A DNA stretch of 64,000 nucleotides, from the NCBI RefSeq assembly GCF_000231055.2, contig NZ_CM001466.1, positions 1,254,400-1,318,399 of the forward strand, in the 5' to 3' direction. The position numbers and the translations under genes were made by a program. The notes beneath the pieces were generated by a model that was not told where the DNA came from, did no database searches, and was given only the letters and a program-made list of their open reading frames with translations. This DNA comes from Saccharomonospora azurea NA-128. GTDB lineage: Bacteria > Actinomycetota > Actinomycetes > Mycobacteriales > Pseudonocardiaceae. Positions 8,363 through 17,808 of the stretch are shown piece by piece; position 1 is the first letter of the stretch, and each line of letters starts with the position of its first letter.

Positions 8363-9514
8363 TCACGCGATCGTCCCCGCGGCACGCAGCGCGTCGAGCT
8401 CGTCGTCGCCGTACCCGAGTTCCCGCAGCACCTCGACGGTGTCCGAACCACGGGGGTGCGGCGGGTGCGGAAGCTCCGGTGGGGTCCGGTCGAACTTCGG
8501 CCCCGGCGCGGGCTGGGCGACGCCGTCGATGTCGACGAAGGTGCCCCGGGCCGCGTTGTGCGGATGCTCCGGCGCCTCCCACGGCGACAACACCGGCGTC
8601 AGGCAGGCGTCCGTACCCTCCGCCCGGGCCACGAGTTCGTCTCGCGTGCGCTTGCCGATGGCCTCGGCCAACACCTCGCGCAGGCGAGGCCACTGCTGCG
8701 GATCGAGGTGGGACGGCACCGTATCCGGGTCGAGCTCCAGCACGTCGACGAGAGCCGCGAAGAACTTGGTCTCGATCGCGCCCACCGCGACGTAGCGGCC
8801 GTCGGCGGTCTCGTAGGTGTCGTAGAACGGCGCTCCGCCGTCCAGGATGTTCCGGCCGCGCTCACCCTCCCACAGTCCGCTCGCTTTGAGGCCGAACAGG
8901 TGCGTGGTGAGCAGTGCCGAACCGTCCACCATGGACGCGTCGACCACCTGGCCCCGGCCCGACGTCTGCCTCTCGAACAGGGCGGCCAGCACGCCCATCG
9001 CGAGGTACATCCCGCCGCCGCCGAAGTCGGCGAGGAAGTTCACCGGCGGTACCGGTCGCTCACCGTGGCGGCCGATCGGGTGCAGCGCCCCGGACAGGCC
9101 GATGTAGTTGATGTCGTGCCCGGCCGTGTGGGCCAGCGGCCCGTCCTGCCCCCACCCGGTGATCCGCCCGTAGACGACACGAGGGTTGCGGGCGTGGACG
9201 TCGGCGGGACCGAGCCCCATCCGTTCGGTCACCCCCGGCCGGAAACCCTCGACGAACACGTCGGCGTCCTCGACCAGCCGCAGCACCACCTCGACCCCTT
9301 CGGGAGTCTTCGTATCGACCCCGATGGTTCTGCGACCACGCAGCAGTGGGTCCTTCGGCATGGCCAGCACGTCTTCGCCCTCGACGACCCTGTCGACGCG
9401 CACGACCTCCGCCCCGAGGTCCGCGAGGACCGTGCAGGCGAAGGGTGCCGGGGCCAGACCGGCCAGTTCGACGACCCGGAGCCCGCGTAGCGGTCCGGAC
9501 TTGCTCGCGTTCAC
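8363..9514 (-). CDS. Alpha-methylacyl-CoA racemase (family III CoA-transferase fold)
   Basis: Likely interconverts (2R)- and (2S)-methylacyl-CoA so branched chains can enter beta-oxidation. The start is GTG 9514, with GGAG seven bases upstream. Residues matching the racemase active site are visible: His133 in AGHDINYIGLSG, Asp163 in FLADFGGGG, and Glu248 in GAIETKFFAA. The nucleotide-binding turn LADLGAEVVRVDR and VFVEGFRPG are also present. 383 residues is near the family length. Formyl-CoA or other CoA-transferases share the fold but lack this His/Glu setting. It follows the acyl-CoA dehydrogenase by 35 bases, so the two form an operon. Confidence 0.88.
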   Translation of the reverse strand: MNASKSGPLRGLRVVELAGLAPAPFACTVLADLGAEVVRVDRVVEGEDVLAMPKDPLLRGRRTIGVDTKTPEGVEVVLRLVEDADVFVEGFRPGVTERMGLGPADVHARNPRVVYGRITGWGQDGPLAHTAGHDINYIGLSGALHPIGRHGERPVPPVNFLADFGGGGMYLAMGVLAALFERQTSGRGQVVDASMVDGSALLTTHLFGLKASGLWEGERGRNILDGGAPFYDTYETADGRYVAVGAIETKFFAALVDVLELDPDTVPSHLDPQQWPRLREVLAEAIGKRTRDELVARAEGTDACLTPVLSPWEAPEHPHNAARGTFVDIDGVAQPAPGPKFDRTPPELPHPPHPRGSDTVEVLRELGYGDDELDALRAAGTIA

Positions 9515-9549
9515 GAAAAACTCCGCCTTCCTGTCACTGCCGATGCGCG

Positions 9550-10701
9550 TCACAGCGTGCGCGAGATGATGTCTTTCATGATCTCGTTCGTACCGCCGAA
9601 GATGCGCGAGATCCGCACGTCCGCCCACGCCCGCGCGATCGGGTACTCGGTCATGTAGCCGTACCCGCCGAACAACTGCAGGCAGTCGTCGACCACCTTG
9701 TTGACGCGCTCGGTGGTCCAGAGCTTGACCATGGCCGCGCCCTGCACGTCGAGCTCGCCGCGCAGGTGCCGTTCGATGCACTGGTCGAGGAACGCGCGCG
9801 CGACGGCGGCCTCGGTGGCCGCCTCGGCGAGCGTGAACTTGGTGTTCTGGAAGGTGAACACCGGACGGCCGAAGGCGGTGCGCTCCTTCGTGTACGCGAT
9901 CGTCTGGTCGATCGCGCTCTCCATCCCGGCGACGGCGGTGACGGCGATGATGAGCCGCTCCTGGGGCAGCTGCTGCATGAGCTGCACGAAGCCCTGCCCC
10001 TCCGCGTCGCCCAGCAGGTTCCCGACGGGGACGCGGACGTCGTCGAAGAACAGCTCCGCCGTGTCCTGTCCGTGCATCCCGATCTTGTCGAGCACCCGCC
10101 CGCGCCGGAGACCGGGCGTGGAGGTCTCCACCACGAGCAGCGAGATGCCCTTGGCCCCGGCGTCCGGGTCGGTCTTGACGGCGACCACGACGAGGTCGGC
10201 CAGCCCGCCGTTGGTGATGAACGTCTTCGCACCGTTGACGACGTAGTGGTCACCGTCGCGCACCGCCCGCGTGGTGATCGACTGGAGATCCGAGCCGGTG
10301 CCGGGTTCGGTCATCGCGATCGCGCCGACGTACTCGCCGCTCGCAAGCTTCGGCAACCACTCGCGCTTCTTCTCCTCGGCGGCGTAGGCGAGCAGGTAGT
10401 GCGCCACGATCCCGTTGTGCACCGTGACGCCCCACGCGCTGTCACCGGCGCGGGCCTGCTCCTCGTAGAGCACCGCCTCGTGGGCGAAGGTGCCGCCTCC
10501 GCCGCCGTAGGCCTCCGGGATGGACAGCGCGAGCAGCCCGACCTCGCCCGCCTTCTCCCACACCCGGCGGTCGATGTGCTTCTGCTCCGCCCAGCGCGCC
10601 TGGTGTGGCGTGAGTTCGTTCCGACAGAACGTCCGTGCGAGGTCGCGCACGTCGTCCAGTTCCTCGGTCATCCACGACGACCTCGGGTTCTGCAGCGGCA
10701 C
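9550..10701 (-). CDS. Acyl-CoA dehydrogenase
   Basis: FAD-dependent enzyme for the first beta-oxidation step. The start chosen is GTG 10701 with GGGGAGAG upstream, giving 383 residues. A longer frame to 10818 would overlap the operator and the TetR start. Visible features: AMTEPGTGSDLQS (FAD/substrate loop), FITNGG, the QLFGGYGYMTEYP helix and FGGTNEIMKDI. The usual Glu of the medium-chain enzymes in that last motif is Gly here. The candidate base is Glu261 (AVAGMESAID), as in long-chain and isovaleryl-CoA dehydrogenases. With the racemase downstream, a branched-chain or long acyl substrate is likely. Confidence 0.9.
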   Translation of the reverse strand: MPLQNPRSSWMTEELDDVRDLARTFCRNELTPHQARWAEQKHIDRRVWEKAGEVGLLALSIPEAYGGGGGTFAHEAVLYEEQARAGDSAWGVTVHNGIVAHYLLAYAAEEKKREWLPKLASGEYVGAIAMTEPGTGSDLQSITTRAVRDGDHYVVNGAKTFITNGGLADLVVVAVKTDPDAGAKGISLLVVETSTPGLRRGRVLDKIGMHGQDTAELFFDDVRVPVGNLLGDAEGQGFVQLMQQLPQERLIIAVTAVAGMESAIDQTIAYTKERTAFGRPVFTFQNTKFTLAEAATEAAVARAFLDQCIERHLRGELDVQGAAMVKLWTTERVNKVVDDCLQLFGGYGYMTEYPIARAWADVRISRIFGGTNEIMKDIISRTL

Positions 10702-10737
10702 TGGCGCTCTCCCCTCGAAAAACAATACGGCTGTAAG

Positions 10738-10759
10738 GTAAGTTCCGTTCGGAATGTAC
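10738..10759. promoter_or_regulatory. Candidate TetR operator between dehydrogenase and TetR gene
   Basis: 22-base imperfect palindrome: arms GTA and TTCCG around a TT centre, mirrored by CGGAA and TAC, with one mismatched 2-base step. It is 36 bases before the TetR start and 36 bases before the dehydrogenase start, where a shared repressor would act on both promoters. Confidence 0.5.
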
Positions 10760-10795
10760 GGCACTCCCGTCGTCCGGTAAAGGAGTCGCGCGACC

Positions 10796-11404
10796 ATGCC
10801 GGAACGCAGGCACCGCACGCAGGCCGAGCGCCGGGCTCACACCCGGACCGCCCTGCTCGACGCCACCATCACGTGTCTGGTCGAGTTGGGCTACGCCCGC
10901 ACGTCGATGCAGGAGATCTGTGCGCGAGCCGGGGTCTCGAAGGGCGCGGCCCAGCACCACTTCGCCGACAAGGCCGAGCTGATGGCCACGGCCGTCGCGC
11001 ATCTGACCACCCGGCTGGCCGAACGCAACGTGCCCGACGAGGCGGACCTGCCCGCCGGGCCGGAACGCGTCGCCGCCGTGATCGACGTGCTGTGGAACTC
11101 GTACTCGGGCACGCTCGCGACCGCGGCCCTGGAGTTGTGGACCGCCGCCCGCACCGACCCGGCCCTCGCGGCGGCGATGCGCCCCGTCGACAAGGCACTC
11201 GGGCGCTCCACACTGGATCGGCTGGCGGAGCTCGTCCCCGACGTCCCCCGGGACCGGCTGGAAACGCTGTTCTGGCTCACCGTCAACCTGACGCGCGGCC
11301 TCGCACTGGACGCCGAACTGGGCGGTGATCCACACCGGCGGGAACAGTTGCTCCGCGAGTGGAAACGGGTGGCGACGGCCCTGTACACCGCCGGGGAGCA
11401 CTGA
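10796..11404 (+). CDS. TetR/AcrR family transcriptional regulator
   Basis: DNA-binding repressor, probably of itself and the divergent acyl-CoA dehydrogenase/racemase genes. The N-terminal helix-turn-helix runs over residues 14-60, with TSMQEICARAGVSKGAAQHHFADKAEL marking the recognition helix and the conserved HHF turn. The C-terminal ligand domain is helical and not assignable. ATG 10796 is preceded by AAAGGAG. 202 residues is typical. The effector is likely an acyl-CoA or fatty acid, judging only from the neighbours. Confidence 0.88.
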   Translation: MPERRHRTQAERRAHTRTALLDATITCLVELGYARTSMQEICARAGVSKGAAQHHFADKAELMATAVAHLTTRLAERNVPDEADLPAGPERVAAVIDVLWNSYSGTLATAALELWTAARTDPALAAAMRPVDKALGRSTLDRLAELVPDVPRDRLETLFWLTVNLTRGLALDAELGGDPHRREQLLREWKRVATALYTAGEH

Positions 11405-11497
11405 GGCGCGTTCGCCGGAGCACGAGCGACAACGTCGCCGGTATGCTCACGCACAACGAGACTACTCTCCAGTAACAACGCGGTGCGTGGAGGTCCC

Positions 11498-13108
11498 ATG
11501 AGCAGCATGGTCGACAAGCCGGCGGAGCCCGACTCCCGGCCCGGCACTGTCGGAGGCGTCGTCGGCGCTCCCGTCGTGGCCAGGGCGGATTCCCTCGCCG
11601 AACGCGCGGTGAGGGGCCCCGGCGCGGAGTCGGTGACGATGACCGCACCGTTCACCGGGCTTCGGACGGCCGTGCTGCCTCAGGCCTCCGACAGGCTGGC
11701 CCGCGCCGCGTTCGCCCGCGCCCGGCGGGCACAGTGCTCGTGGGCCGCCACGAGCGTCGCGCAACGGCAACGCATCCTCTTGCGCCTGCACGAACTCGTC
11801 CTCTCCCGGCAGAAGGAGGGACTCGATCTCGTTCAGGTCGAGGCCGGCAAGGCACGACTCGACGCCTTCGACGAGATCAGTGCCACCGCCCTGGTGGCCG
11901 ACTACTACGGCAGGCACAGCGCCCGGCTGCTGGCCCCTCGACGCGCACCAGGCGCCCTACCCCTACTCACCCGCGCCACACACCTCCGCCAGCCCCGCGG
12001 CGTCGTCGGCATCATCTCGCCGTGGAATTACCCCCTCGCGCTGACGGCGATGGACGTGCTTCCCGCGCTCGCCGCGGGCAACACGGTCGTGCAGAAGCCC
12101 GACAACCAGACCGCGCTGTCCGCACTGTGGCTGCACGAACTCGCGGGCGAGGCCGGTCTGCCCCGCGACGCCTGGCAAATCGTCCTCGGCAGGGGATCGG
12201 TGATCGGCGACGCGATCGTCGAGGAATCCGACTACGTGTGCTTCACCGGGTCGACGCCGACGGGCAAGCGGCTGGCGTCGGCCATCGCGGGACGGCTCAC
12301 CGGCTACTCGCTCGAACTCGGCGGCAAGAACCCGATGATCGTGCTGCCGGACGCGGACGTCGCGAAAGCGGCGGCGGGCGCCGTGACCGCGTGCTTCTCC
12401 TCGGCGGGCCAGCTGTGCGTGTCGGTGGAACGCATCTACGTCCACGACAGCATCCGGGACCGCTTCCTCGCCGAGTTCGCGAACCGCACCAACGCGTTGA
12501 CCATGGGAAGCGCGCTCGACTACCGCGCGGGCATGGGATCGCTCACCACGCCGGAGCAGCTGCGCGCCGTCTCGGACCACGTCGCCGACGCGCGCTCGCA
12601 CGGCGCCACCGTGGTCGCCGGAGGCAACGCGCGACCCGACATCGGCCCCCTGTTCTTCGAACCGACGATCCTCACGGACGTGCCGGAGGAGGCGGCGGTG
12701 TTCGCCAACGAGACGTTCGGACCCGTCACCTCCGTGTACGGCTACAGCGACGTCGAGGAGGCCATCGAGAAAGCCAACGCGACCGCCTTCGGACTCAACG
12801 CCAGCGTGTGGTCGCGCGACACCCGCCGCGCCCGGGAGATCGCGACCCGGCTGAAGGCGGGGACGGTCAACGTCAACGAGGGGTACGCCGCGACGTTCGG
12901 CACCGTCGGTGTCCCCATGGGCGGCATGAAGGACTCCGGGGTCGGGCGACGCAACGGCGCCGAGGGCCTGCTGAAGTACACCGAGTCGCAGTCGATCGCC
13001 ATCCAAAGAGGACTGCGATTGCGTCCACCACGGACGGTGCACCCCGCCATGTGGACGGCGGCGTTGACGGCGGGACTACGCCTGCTGCGCCGGTTGCCCG
13101 GTCGCTGA
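11498..13108 (+). CDS. gabD2: Succinic semialdehyde dehydrogenase (NADP-type)
   Basis: Oxidises succinic semialdehyde to succinate at the end of GABA-type degradation or the alternative TCA route. The start at ATG 11498 follows GGAGG. Landmarks: Asn177 in SPWNYP, KPDNQTALSALW (the GabD2-type coenzyme loop rather than KPSE), FTGSTPTGKRLA, general base Glu273 in LELGGKNP, and nucleophile Cys307 in SSAGQLCVSVER. The length of 536 residues includes an N-terminal extension of about 30 low-complexity residues. Other aldehyde dehydrogenases are possible, but the loop favours GabD2. Confidence 0.85.
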   Translation: MSSMVDKPAEPDSRPGTVGGVVGAPVVARADSLAERAVRGPGAESVTMTAPFTGLRTAVLPQASDRLARAAFARARRAQCSWAATSVAQRQRILLRLHELVLSRQKEGLDLVQVEAGKARLDAFDEISATALVADYYGRHSARLLAPRRAPGALPLLTRATHLRQPRGVVGIISPWNYPLALTAMDVLPALAAGNTVVQKPDNQTALSALWLHELAGEAGLPRDAWQIVLGRGSVIGDAIVEESDYVCFTGSTPTGKRLASAIAGRLTGYSLELGGKNPMIVLPDADVAKAAAGAVTACFSSAGQLCVSVERIYVHDSIRDRFLAEFANRTNALTMGSALDYRAGMGSLTTPEQLRAVSDHVADARSHGATVVAGGNARPDIGPLFFEPTILTDVPEEAAVFANETFGPVTSVYGYSDVEEAIEKANATAFGLNASVWSRDTRRAREIATRLKAGTVNVNEGYAATFGTVGVPMGGMKDSGVGRRNGAEGLLKYTESQSIAIQRGLRLRPPRTVHPAMWTAALTAGLRLLRRLPGR

Positions 13109-13113
13109 CCGGC

Positions 13114-16100
13114 CTACCGCCCCTCCGCCTCCGACTCCGGGGTGAGCAGGCCACGGTCGTACGCGATGGCCACGGCTTCGGCGCGCCGGTTCGCTCCGAG
13201 CTTGGCCATCGCGCGCGACAGGTGCACGCTGACCGTCTTCTCGCTGATGAAGAGCCGCTCGCCCACCTGGCGATTGGTCAGCCCGTCGGCGACGTGTTCG
13301 AGCACCGCGCGTTCGCGGGCCGTCAGAGGGTTCACGACGTCGCGCCGGGGCCGAGCGCCCGGGAGCTCGATGCGCGCTCGACGGGCGAGGTCCTCGACGG
13401 CCTCCCGCAGCGGACGCGCGCCCAGTCGCCGGGCGACCTCGTGGGACGCGGCCAGCGCGTCGGCGGCACGCTCGTGCTCACCCGCGTCCAACAGCGCCTG
13501 CGCGAGGTACCTCCGACACAGGGCCTGCTCGTACACGGCGCCGAAGCCGAACGCACCGACCGCCTCGTCCCACAGCGCGGCGTCGCGAACGCCGCCGAGG
13601 TCCTCCGCGGCGGCCCGGGCCCTCGCCAGCCACGCGCGGCCCTCCGGACCGAGGGTGCCGCTGCGGGGCACGCCCTTCTCGACCGTGCGCTGCACCTGGT
13701 CCCACAGTCCGCGGCCGGTCTCGACGGCCGTCTCGGCCCCGTCGGCGTCCCTCCGACGCCGGGCGTCGGCCGCCCAGGCGGCGCACGCCTCGATGCCGAG
13801 GGCGCCCAGCCGCACGTTGAGGAGGCCGTCGGCGAGGATGCGTTGCACCCGCTCCATGCCGTCCACCACCGCGTCCACCGCTCTGCGGTACTCGCCCCGC
13901 CACAACGCGAGCTCGGCACCCCCCGCGGCCACGGCCGCCACGACCCACAGGTCGACTCCACGCCGGTCGCCGTCCTCCGGGTACAGCAGGTCCAGCATGC
14001 GCTCGGCGTCGTCGAAGCGGCCCCGAGCCACCAGCAGGTGCAACCAGGTCGACTGGAGGATCGCGGTCACGAGGTCGGAGACCCCGGATTCCGGCCGATC
14101 CTGCTCCGCCTCGTCCGGCCAGTCGCCGATCGTGTACCGCAACGCCAACAGGCGGGTCCGCGCCGACAACCCCAGCGGCGACCAGGTGAGTCCGGACTCG
14201 GACGCGCGTTTCGCCGTGTGCCGGTAGAGCCGCAGTGCGTCGGGGAGCTCGGCCCGGTCGTCGTAGCTGAGGGCCCGGTAATAGCCCGCGCGCAGCTCCA
14301 CGTCGAGCGCGTCCACCGCCTGCGCCTCGCGCTCGGCCTGCATCAGCAGCTCCCGCGCGGTCTCGACGTCCCCACGCACGTCGGCGAGCACCCCCTGGAT
14401 CGTGAGCGCCGCGGCGTGCGGGGCGTCGGCGCCGGCGGCCTTCGCCGCGTCGGCGGCGGCCCGGGCACTGGTCTCGGCGTCGTCGAGCCTGCCGACTCCG
14501 CGCAGCACCTGGGCGCGGGTGGCGAACACCCAGGCCTGTTCGGTCGTCGGTTCCCCGTCGGAGACCAGCGCCCACGCGCGGTCGATCGCGTCGACGGCTT
14601 CGTCGTACGTGCCCTCCAGCGTCATCAGCGCCTCGGCGAGGCGACGCCAGATCGCCGCCTGCCGCACCGCGGGACTGTGGTCCATCCGCCGGGTCGCCTC
14701 CCGGGCGAACGCGATCGCGCGCTCAGGCTCCCCGGACCGGGCGGCGAGCTCCGACGCGGACAGCAGCAGTGTCGTCTCGCTCCGGTCGGGCGGTCGCCGC
14801 TCGACCGGCACCACGTCCCAGATTTCGAGGGCCTCCTCCACGTGCCGCAACGCCGATCCCGGCGCACCGAGTTCCTCGGCCTCCTCCGCCGCACGGAGGA
14901 GCGCGGCCAGCGCCGTGGGCAGGTCCCGGCAACGCAGGCTGTGATAGGCCAGCCGAGCATCACTGCCCCGTGAAGGAGGCAACGCCGCGATGCGCGCGGC
15001 GTACGCCGCGTGCATCCGGGATCGCTCCCCGGGCAGCAGGTCGTGGTAGACGGCTTCCCGCAGCAGCGCGTGCCGGAACCGGTAGCCACCCCGCTCCACC
15101 ACGAGAACGTGGTGGTGGACCGCCTCTCGCAGCGCGTCCTCCACGTCGAGCTCCCCGACCCCGGAGACCTCGGCGACCGCCGTGTCCGCCACCCTCGTGC
15201 TCGCCACCGCCACCGCACGCAGCACTCCCCGCGTCCGCGGCGACAACTGGTCCAGGCGTGTCAGCAGGACGTCGGCCAGCCCGTCGGGCATGTTGTCCCC
15301 CGACGCACCCGCGGCCACCAGTTCCTCCGCGAAGAACGGGTTGCCCTCACACCGCCGCACGAGCTGGTCCAGGGTGTCGGGCGGCAGGGGGCTCTCCGCG
15401 AGCGCGGTGAGGAACGCCCTGGCCTCGTCGTCCGACAACGGGGGCACGTCCACGCGTTCGACGGCCGCCGAGCGCACCAGTTCCGCCAGCAGCGGGCGCA
15501 GCGGATGCCGTCGGTGCACCTCCTCGGCCCGGTAGCTCGCGAGCACGAGCAGCCGTCGGCCGCCCAGCCGCCCCATGAGGAACGACAGCAGGTCGCGCGT
15601 CGCACCGTCGGCCCAGTGCACGTCCTCCAACGCCAGCACCACCGGACGGGTGCGCGCGAGCGCGTCCAGCACGCCCAACACGGCGTCGAACAAACGCAGC
15701 TGTCCGAGGTCGTGTTCGGTCCGGACCCGGCGAACGTCCTGTTCGGACGCCGCCGAGCGGCCGGGTCGCTGCCGACCGCTCGGGGCCACCCACAGCTGGG
15801 GCACCAGAGTGGACAGCGCGGGCCAGGCGGCCAGGGCATCGAGCACGTCCGGGTCGTCGGAGGCGGCCAGCGCCCCCAACGCCTCCGTGAACGGCAGATA
15901 GGGCAGGCCGCCCTCGTCGACGTCCAGGCACTGGCCCGTCAGCACCAGGCAACCGCGGCGAGCCGCCTCGGACGTGACCTCTTTCAGCAGGCGGGTCTTG
16001 CCCACGCCGGCGTCTCCGGCCAGCAGCGCGCCCCTCCCCCTGCCGTGCTCGGCGTCGTCGAGGGCGGCTTGCAACCGGCGCAGTTGCGGCACACGTCCCA

Positions 16101-16140
16101 CCAGCGGCAGTGTCAGACCGAGTCGAGGCACGAGTCCCAT
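13114..16140 (-). CDS. Large LuxR-family regulator with N-terminal AAA ATPase
   Basis: LAL-type regulator of 1008 residues. A Walker A motif (GDAGVGKT, residues 42-49) and a Walker B-like stretch (VVLALEDVHWADG) sit in the N-terminal ATPase, followed by a long helical repeat region (TPR-like). A C-terminal LuxR helix-turn-helix covers the last 70 residues (LTARERAVLEHVADGLTNRQVGERLFISEKTV). The start ATG 16140 is chosen by similarity; GTG 16146 is also in frame. The target is unknown. Its stop comes six bases after the convergent gabD2 stop, so the two genes face each other tail to tail. Confidence 0.88.
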   Translation of the reverse strand: MGLVPRLGLTLPLVGRVPQLRRLQAALDDAEHGRGRGALLAGDAGVGKTRLLKEVTSEAARRGCLVLTGQCLDVDEGGLPYLPFTEALGALAASDDPDVLDALAAWPALSTLVPQLWVAPSGRQRPGRSAASEQDVRRVRTEHDLGQLRLFDAVLGVLDALARTRPVVLALEDVHWADGATRDLLSFLMGRLGGRRLLVLASYRAEEVHRRHPLRPLLAELVRSAAVERVDVPPLSDDEARAFLTALAESPLPPDTLDQLVRRCEGNPFFAEELVAAGASGDNMPDGLADVLLTRLDQLSPRTRGVLRAVAVASTRVADTAVAEVSGVGELDVEDALREAVHHHVLVVERGGYRFRHALLREAVYHDLLPGERSRMHAAYAARIAALPPSRGSDARLAYHSLRCRDLPTALAALLRAAEEAEELGAPGSALRHVEEALEIWDVVPVERRPPDRSETTLLLSASELAARSGEPERAIAFAREATRRMDHSPAVRQAAIWRRLAEALMTLEGTYDEAVDAIDRAWALVSDGEPTTEQAWVFATRAQVLRGVGRLDDAETSARAAADAAKAAGADAPHAAALTIQGVLADVRGDVETARELLMQAEREAQAVDALDVELRAGYYRALSYDDRAELPDALRLYRHTAKRASESGLTWSPLGLSARTRLLALRYTIGDWPDEAEQDRPESGVSDLVTAILQSTWLHLLVARGRFDDAERMLDLLYPEDGDRRGVDLWVVAAVAAGGAELALWRGEYRRAVDAVVDGMERVQRILADGLLNVRLGALGIEACAAWAADARRRRDADGAETAVETGRGLWDQVQRTVEKGVPRSGTLGPEGRAWLARARAAAEDLGGVRDAALWDEAVGAFGFGAVYEQALCRRYLAQALLDAGEHERAADALAASHEVARRLGARPLREAVEDLARRARIELPGARPRRDVVNPLTARERAVLEHVADGLTNRQVGERLFISEKTVSVHLSRAMAKLGANRRAEAVAIAYDRGLLTPESEAEGR

Positions 16141-16200
16141 TGTCACCCATCCGGGTCCCTGCAGGTCCCGCAACGGTGGTTCGGACCCTGGCAGCGAGCC

Positions 16201-16371
16201 TCAGTGCCTGCGGCTCCCGTGCCGGCGCTCACGGAGCGCGGCCACGATCCCGCGCCGCACCCGGGCGCGCCCCGCTCCGCGCGAGGTGCGCGCGTCCCGA
16301 CGCCGCAGCTGCTCCGCTCGATAGTCGACCTCGGCCCACGTCGAGTCGATCACCCAACCGGAATCCCTCAT
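16201..16371 (-). CDS. Small basic hypothetical protein, 56 residues
   Basis: Short gene 60 bases upstream of the LuxR regulator on the same strand. ATG 16371 follows GAGGGG at about 9 bases. The product starts MRDSGWVIDSTWAEVDYRA and becomes strongly Arg-rich (about one residue in three). It could bind nucleic acid or be a leader-type ORF. No family recognised. The alternative is that the frame is non-coding and only part of the regulator's leader. Confidence 0.45.
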   Translation of the reverse strand: MRDSGWVIDSTWAEVDYRAEQLRRRDARTSRGAGRARVRRGIVAALRERRHGSRRH

Positions 16372-16472
16372 GATCGTCCACCCCTCATGTCGTCTGACGT
16401 CGTGCTGACGACAGGAACTGTGGTGCGAAGGTGGGGGTGCCGGCATCGGTCGATCACGTCACCCGGAACGCA

Positions 16473-16515
16473 TTCGACCCCTTACTCGCCCGTGTCGGGT
16501 GGGTAAGGGGTCGAA
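16473..16515 (-). terminator. 13-bp stem terminator after the DUF397 gene
   Basis: Perfect inverted repeat 16473-16485 with 16503-16515. The 17-base loop can form a further CCCG/CGGG stem. It lies 8 bases past the DUF397 stop. Confidence 0.7.
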
Positions 16516-16523
16516 CGAGGGCC

Positions 16524-16733
16524 TCAGCTCAGGTCGAGCTCACCGGCTCGGGCGGCGGCCAGGAAAGCCTGCCACTCCCGCCCGGACAGCGTCAGCACGC
16601 CACCTGCCGGGTTCTTGGAATCCCGCACGGCGGCACCGTCGTCCGTGAAAGCGATCTCGACGCAGTCGTTACCGCCGCCGCTGTAGCTGCTCTTGCGCCA
16701 CTCGAGCCTGGCCAGGTCGGTGTCGGCCACCAT
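16524..16733 (-). CDS. DUF397 domain small protein
   Basis: 69-residue protein matching the DUF397 pattern: WRKSSYSGGGNDCVEIA near the start, then VAVRDSKNP-like AAVRDSKNPAGG and a LTLSGREWQAFLAA end. In Streptomyces such proteins pair with an XRE/DUF5753 regulator and antagonise it, as in the WhiJ-type and bldB-linked systems. Here the partner lies 36 bases upstream on the same strand, so the two are one unit. Confidence 0.92.
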   Translation of the reverse strand: MVADTDLARLEWRKSSYSGGGNDCVEIAFTDDGAAVRDSKNPAGGVLTLSGREWQAFLAAARAGELDLS

Positions 16734-16769
16734 CCCACTCCTTCGTCAGCTCCGTGTCGGAGTCCGTTG

Positions 16770-17621
16770 TCATCTGGCACACCGTCGCGCCGCGTCGGCG
16801 ATGGCGTCGACCGAGTCGTCCGGCTTGAGCGCGGCGGCCCGCAAATGATCGAACATCAACGCATACCTACGCACGTCGGCTTCCAATTCCAGATAGAGGC
16901 CGCTGCTGGTGCTGTCCACATAAACCACGTCGGGGTCCGCGGGCTCGGGAAACCCCAGGATGAGAAAGGGCCCCTCCATGCCCGGATGGGCGCCGGCACC
17001 AAAGGGAACGACCTGCACGGTGACGTGCGGAAGCCGAGCAATTTCACACAATTGAGTGAATTGCTGGGCCATGACCTCGTCGTCGCCGACCATGCGGTGG
17101 AGGACCGCCTCGTCGATGATCGCCCAGTACTCGGGCGGGTTCGGGTCGCGCAGCAGACGCTGCCGCGCCATCCTCGCCGCGACCCGGCGTTCGATCTCGG
17201 CGTCCTCCGCACCCGGACGCATCGCCCGGATCACCGCGTGGGCGTACCGCTCGGTCTGCAGCAGACCGGGCACCAGCAGCGCCTGGAAGGCCTTGAGCGA
17301 GCTGGCGTCGGCCTCCAGTCCGACGAACGCACCCGTGAAGACCTCGTTGTACGCGTGCCACCAGCCACGTTTGCGTGCCTCGCGCGCGAGCTGCACCAGC
17401 GCTTCCTGGTCGTCGCCGTGCACGCCGTACAGCTCCAGCATGTCGCGGACGTCCCGCGGCGTGACCCCGACATGTCCGGTCTCGATCCGACTGATCTTGG
17501 ACGCCGAGCACTCGAGCTTCTCGCCCACTTCGTCGATGGTGAGCGCGGCCGCCTCCCGGAGCCGCCGCAACTCGCCAGCCAGTCGTCGCCGCCGTACGGT
17601 CGGGCCGTGCCCTCGGGTCAT
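16770..17621 (-). CDS. XRE-family regulator with DUF5753 domain (WhiJ-like)
   Basis: DNA-binding protein of 283 residues. The N-terminal helix-turn-helix covers about residues 12-66 (RRLREAAALTIDEVGEKLECSASKISRIETG). The C-terminal DUF5753 domain has LLVPGLLQTERYA, then a region ending in the DVVYVDSTSSGLYLE strand typical of the family. Together with the downstream DUF397 gene it forms the classic actinomycete regulatory pair tied to development in Streptomyces. A divergent zinc-ribbon-like gene begins 188 bases away and is a possible target. Confidence 0.9.
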   Translation of the reverse strand: MTRGHGPTVRRRRLAGELRRLREAAALTIDEVGEKLECSASKISRIETGHVGVTPRDVRDMLELYGVHGDDQEALVQLAREARKRGWWHAYNEVFTGAFVGLEADASSLKAFQALLVPGLLQTERYAHAVIRAMRPGAEDAEIERRVAARMARQRLLRDPNPPEYWAIIDEAVLHRMVGDDEVMAQQFTQLCEIARLPHVTVQVVPFGAGAHPGMEGPFLILGFPEPADPDVVYVDSTSSGLYLELEADVRRYALMFDHLRAAALKPDDSVDAIADAARRCAR

Positions 17622-17808
17622 GACTCACCTCCGATTGGTTTTTCCGCGCATATCTAACCAGGAGGCCGCAGCACCCCGGACTCGACGACAACGGACGGTA
17701 AGCCAGGAATCCCCGATCGATGGACTGCAAATTGCACGAGGGGGTTGTATGCTCGCTGGAGCTCGCGGACAACCAACGACCGTTCCGAAAAACGAAAACC
17801 GGGAGAGC

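Noticed and set aside
11734-14973. Open frame of 1079 codons on the plus strand spanning gabD2 and the LuxR gene
   Set aside because: It runs in another frame through gabD2 and antisense through the LuxR gene, has an Arg-rich composition and no motifs.
15010-16506. Long plus-strand frame opposite the LuxR-type regulator
   Set aside because: It is antisense to a complete ATPase/LuxR protein and has no recognisable domain.
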